Below are positions 22,099-25,124 of a stretch of 25,124 nt of DNA, piece by piece (within the stretch, counting starts at the first letter, position 1; every line of letters begins with the position of its first letter). A program made the translations under genes and the position numbers. Source of the DNA: an uncultured Eubacteriales bacterium (GTDB lineage: Bacteria; Bacillota; Clostridia; Christensenellales; Borkfalkiaceae); the NCBI GenBank assembly GCA_900543915.1, contig UQTB01000027.1, positions 1 to 25,124 of the forward strand. The letters are read 5' to 3'. Under the pieces are notes generated by a model that was not told where the DNA came from, searched no databases, and saw nothing but the letters and a program-made list of their open reading frames with translations.

Positions 22099-23949
22099 AT
22101 GAAAAAGTTTAAAACAGAATCCAAGCGCGTACTCGATATGGTGATCAACTCCATCTATACGCATAAGGAAATTTTCCTGAGAGAACTTCTGTCGAACGCG
22201 AGCGACGCCATCGATAAGCTCTATTATAAGGGGCTGACGAGCGGTCTGAGCGGATTGGATCGGGGGGATTTTTCCATCGACGTGAAAGTGGATAAAGACG
22301 CCCGCACGATCACGGTGGAAGACAACGGCATCGGCATGACGGAGACGGAGCTGGAAGAAAATCTGGGCACCATCGCCAAGAGCGGTTCATTGGCGTTCAA
22401 GGAAGCGCATAAAGACGCCGATGTGGACGTGATCGGTCAGTTCGGCGTCGGTTTTTATTCCGCGTTCATGGTGGCGGGGCGCGTGGAGGTGCTGAGCAAG
22501 GCGTACGGCGCGGAGCAGGCGTATCTCTGGACGAGCAACGGCGCGGACGGTTATGAGATCAAGCCCGCGGAAAAGGCGGAGCACGGGACGGTCGTCACGC
22601 TCTATGTCAAACCGGATACCGAGGAGGAGAAGTACGGCGGTTATCTGGACGAATACTTTATCAAGAGCCTGATCAAGAAATATTCGGACTACATTCGTTA
22701 CCCGATCAGAATGCCCGTTAAAAAGACGGCGCCCGCGGAAAAAGAGGGCGGCGAACCCGTAGTGACCGAGGAGATCGAGACGGTAAATTCCATGGTTCCG
22801 CTCTGGAAAAAGCAGAAGAGCGAGATCGCCAGGGAAGAATACGACAAGTTCTATCAGGACATGTTCTACGACTATGAGCCTCCCGTCCGCGTGCTGCATA
22901 CGAGCGCGGAAGGCGCGGTGGACTATAAGGCGCTGCTGTTCATGCCCGCGCACGCGCCGTACAACTATTACACGAAGAGCTATGAAAAGGGCCTGCGCCT
23001 GTATACGAACGGCGTGCTGATCATGGAGCGGTGCGAAGATCTGCTGCCCGATTATTTCAGCTTCGTCAAGGGGCTGGTGGATAGCGAACTGACGCTGAAC
23101 GTCTCCCGCGAGACCGTTCAGCACGACCGTCAGCTGAAGCTGATCCGCAATAATCTCGAAAAGAAAATCAAAAACGATCTTCTGGATATGCTGAAGGAAG
23201 ACCGGGAGAATTACGAGAAATTCTACGCGGCGTTCGGTCTGCAGCTCAAATACGGCCTGTATTCGGACTGGGGCTCGCATAAGGACGTGCTGCAGGATCT
23301 CGTGCTGTTCCGTTCGGCGAAGGAAGACAAGCTGCTGAGTCTCTCCGAGTACGTCGCCGCGATGCCTGAGGGACAGAAGTATATTTACTATGCGACGGGA
23401 AACACGGCAGATGCGATCAAAGCGCTGCCGCAGAGCGAAAAAGTGCTGGAAGCCGGATACGATATTCTCTGCTTCACGGACGATGTGGACGAATTCGCCG
23501 CAAAAGTCATCGACAAGTACGGCGACAAGGAGTTCCGTTCGGTCTCCGGCGACACCGGATTGGAGGATCCTGCGGAGGAGGCGGAAGAGGATAAAGAGCT
23601 CATGACATTCCTGAAAGAGACGCTGGGCGACGAAGTGAAGTCTGTCCGCGCGAGCGCGCGCCTGAAATCCCACCCGGTCTGTCTGACGAGCGAAGGGCAG
23701 GTCTCCATCGAAATGGAAAAAGTGCTGGGCAAAATGCCCAACGGGACGGGCGGCGTAAAGGCGGAAAAGGTGCTGGAAATCAACCGCTCTCACCCCATCT
23801 ACGCGCGCCTTCAGGCGCTTTACCGCGAGGATGCGGAGAAACTCAAAGACTACGCGAAGGTTCTCCTCGTGCAGGCGAAGCTCATCGAGGGGCTTCCCAT
23901 CGAAAAGCCCACGGAGGCGGCGGATCTGATCTGCAAGCTGCTCTCCTGA
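22099..23949 (+). CDS. htpG: HSP90-family molecular chaperone HtpG
   Basis: 616 residues, cytosolic homodimeric ATP-dependent chaperone. The ATG at 22099 is chosen because AAAGGAG (22087-22093) lies right before it; an in-frame GTG at 22081 would put that site inside the gene. The GHKL ATPase domain is complete: Glu29 and Asn33 in RELLSNASDAID, DNGIGM from Asp75, and GQFGVGFYSAF from about 113. The middle domain carries YTNGVLIM and NVSRETVQHDRQL, and the C-terminal dimerisation domain ends in ADLICKLLS. Length is normal. It is controlled by a housekeeping promoter with an overlapping CIRCE site and closed by a strong terminator, so it is a single-gene unit. Confidence 0.97.
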   Translation: MKKFKTESKRVLDMVINSIYTHKEIFLRELLSNASDAIDKLYYKGLTSGLSGLDRGDFSIDVKVDKDARTITVEDNGIGMTETELEENLGTIAKSGSLAFKEAHKDADVDVIGQFGVGFYSAFMVAGRVEVLSKAYGAEQAYLWTSNGADGYEIKPAEKAEHGTVVTLYVKPDTEEEKYGGYLDEYFIKSLIKKYSDYIRYPIRMPVKKTAPAEKEGGEPVVTEEIETVNSMVPLWKKQKSEIAREEYDKFYQDMFYDYEPPVRVLHTSAEGAVDYKALLFMPAHAPYNYYTKSYEKGLRLYTNGVLIMERCEDLLPDYFSFVKGLVDSELTLNVSRETVQHDRQLKLIRNNLEKKIKNDLLDMLKEDRENYEKFYAAFGLQLKYGLYSDWGSHKDVLQDLVLFRSAKEDKLLSLSEYVAAMPEGQKYIYYATGNTADAIKALPQSEKVLEAGYDILCFTDDVDEFAAKVIDKYGDKEFRSVSGDTGLEDPAEEAEEDKELMTFLKETLGDEVKSVRASARLKSHPVCLTSEGQVSIEMEKVLGKMPNGTGGVKAEKVLEINRSHPIYARLQALYREDAEKLKDYAKVLLVQAKLIEGLPIEKPTEAADLICKLLS

Positions 23950-23975
23950 CGGCGCTGCCGCAGAAAGAAAAATCG

Positions 23976-24002
23976 AATACCCCCGCGAGGGGGTATTTTT
24001 TT
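23976..24002 (+). terminator. Rho-independent terminator of htpG
   Basis: AATACCCCC (23976-23984) and GGGGGTATT (23989-23997) form a perfect 9-bp stem with a GCGA loop, followed by a run of T to 24002. Confidence 0.93.
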
Positions 24003-24013
24003 ATGCCGTTTGC

Positions 24014-24043
24014 TTGCTTTCCGGCAGAGAAAGAGGGTATAAT
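24014..24043 (+). promoter_or_regulatory. Promoter of the RNA methyltransferase gene, very close to its start codon
   Basis: TTGCTT (24014-24019) and a perfect TATAAT (24038-24043) are 18 bases apart. The ATG begins only 9 bases after the -10, so the transcript would have a leader of 0 to about 3 bases. Confidence 0.7.
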
Positions 24044-24052
24044 GAACGTGCT

Positions 24053-25124
24053 ATGGAATATGAAATTACGGTGACGGCGGCCTCGGGCGTCGAGGGCGTT
24101 ACCAAGCGGGAACTGAAACGGCTGGGCGTGGAGGAGCCGCGCGCGGTCGGGGGCGCCATGACGTTTGCGGGGGACGAAACCATGATCGCCCGCTGCAACA
24201 TGTTTCTGCGGACTGCGGACCGCGTCTATCTGGGCGTGGGGCGCTTCCGCGCGGAGACCTTCGATCAGCTGTTCGACGGAATCTACAGCCTGCCGTGGGA
24301 GGCGTTTCTGCCGGCAGACGCGCTTGTGACAGCGGACGGAAAGAGCGTAAAAAGCAAGCTGTTTGCGCTGTCCGCGTGTCAGTCGATCGTCAAAAAAGCG
24401 ATCGTCAGCCGCCTGGAGAAGGCGTATCGGCGCAGCGATTTTCCGGAGACGGGCGCGCGCTACATGGTGGAATTTTCCATCCTGAAAGACGTCGTTTCCG
24501 TGCGCCTCAACACGTCGGGCGCGGGGCTGCACAAGCGGGGCTACCGCGATCTCGTCGGGCGGGCGCCGTTAAAGGAGACGCTCGCCGCGGCGATGGTGCT
24601 CCTGAGCGATTTTTATTATCTCCGCCCGTTTGCCGATCCCTTCTGCGGGTCGGGGACTATCGTCATCGAGGCCGCGCGGATCGCGCTCAACGTTGCGAGC
24701 GGAATCGGGCGCGATTTTGACTTCCGTCACTGGGATTTTTTCGATCCTTCCGCCTATGCGCGCGCGGCGGAGGAGGCGCGCGACGGCGAATGCCGTTCCC
24801 GCAAGCTTTCCTTTTTCGGTTCGGATATCGACCCGCGTGCCGTCAGACTGGCGCGCCGTCACGCCGAACGGGCGGGAGTGGGAAACGCCGTCCGCTTCGA
24901 TACGGCGGACGTCAGGGACTTTAAGAGCGCTCTCCCGGAGGGCGTCGTCGTCACGAATCCCCCCTACGGCGAGCGGATCATGGAGCGCCGGGAGGCAGAG
25001 GAGCTGTACCGCGCCTTCGGAAAGGCATGGACCAAGTTCCCGGTGACCTGGAAGCTGTATCTGCTGTCCTCCCACACGGAGTTCGAGCGCACCTTTGGGA
25101 AGAAGGCGGACAAGAAGCGCAAGC
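24053..25124 (+). CDS. THUMP-domain class I RNA methyltransferase (RlmL/YpsC type), 3' end cut by window
   Basis: 357 residues are visible with no stop before the window edge; relatives are about 375-385 long, so perhaps 15-30 residues are missing. The N-terminus (EITVTAASGVEGVTKRELKRLG) is a ferredoxin-like/THUMP RNA-binding region (about 1-160). The Rossmann methyltransferase domain carries the SAM-binding motif DPFCGSGT at 195-202, SDIDPRAVRLARRHAE and the N-methylation motif NPPYGER starting at Asn302, which indicates methylation of a base exocyclic amine, likely guanosine N2 in 23S rRNA. The visible end (FGKKADKKRK) is the usual lead-in to the family's last segment. No ribosome site precedes the ATG. 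Confidence 0.93.
   Translation, partial: MEYEITVTAASGVEGVTKRELKRLGVEEPRAVGGAMTFAGDETMIARCNMFLRTADRVYLGVGRFRAETFDQLFDGIYSLPWEAFLPADALVTADGKSVKSKLFALSACQSIVKKAIVSRLEKAYRRSDFPETGARYMVEFSILKDVVSVRLNTSGAGLHKRGYRDLVGRAPLKETLAAAMVLLSDFYYLRPFADPFCGSGTIVIEAARIALNVASGIGRDFDFRHWDFFDPSAYARAAEEARDGECRSRKLSFFGSDIDPRAVRLARRHAERAGVGNAVRFDTADVRDFKSALPEGVVVTNPPYGERIMERREAEELYRAFGKAWTKFPVTWKLYLLSSHTEFERTFGKKADKKRK

Noticed and set aside
22387..23793. Long minus-strand open frame of 468 codons opposite htpG
   Set aside because: It lies wholly antisense to a clear HtpG gene and its translation is rich in Arg/His/Phe without any domain, as expected for a mirror of GC-biased codons.
1..25124. Mobile elements, CRISPR arrays, tRNA or rRNA genes
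   Set aside because: No transposase or integrase motif, regularly spaced repeats, tRNA-like cloverleaf or rRNA segment was noticed on reading; a covariance-model scan was not possible here.

Overview
The window looks like a chromosomal segment from an uncultured, moderately GC-rich Gram-positive bacterium of the Clostridia, probably an anaerobic gut commensal (inference). Three things point there: lipoproteins and Shine-Dalgarno sites of Firmicutes type, textbook sigma-A promoters (TTGACA-N17-TATAAT class), and an oxygen-sensitive iron-sulfur serine dehydratase. A CIRCE operator and many U-tract terminators agree. All recognisable genes lie on the + strand. No rRNA, tRNA, CRISPR array, transposase or phage gene was seen, and no stretch over 300 bases lacks a gene.

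Region 1 (1-15097) is one tight ten-gene operon after a terminator at 116-163. It encodes a large anchored surface protein, a solute-binding lipoprotein, two CUT1-type ABC permeases, a GH78 alpha-L-rhamnosidase, a tyrosine-phosphatase-fold phosphatase, a glycerophosphodiesterase lipoprotein, a calcineurin-like phosphoesterase, an alpha/beta hydrolase and an AraC-family regulator. Most junctions overlap or leave under 25 bases. The first permease is fused to a large extracytoplasmic beta-propeller-like domain. A plausible reading is capture, trimming, import and intracellular breakdown of a rhamnose-containing glycan carrying glycerol-phosphate (phosphodiester) and ester groups. The ABC ATPase is missing and is presumably shared from elsewhere in the genome.

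Region 2 (15098-18130) holds an MgtC/SapB-type membrane protein and a coupled alpha/beta hydrolase. They are followed by two tandem, overlapping paralogues of the TP0381/YwaF integral-membrane family, with their own consensus promoter that appears to produce a leaderless mRNA.

Region 3 (18131-21968) carries a single-chain L-serine dehydratase with an attenuator-like leader, a DUF1294 membrane protein, two small lipoproteins (one with a bacterial Ig-like domain) and a histidine phosphatase. Most units have their own promoter and terminator.

Region 4 (21969-25124) contains htpG under a promoter overlapped by a near-perfect CIRCE element, which implies HrcA control. It ends with a THUMP-domain RNA methyltransferase truncated by the window end, whose -10 box lies only 9 bases before the start codon.
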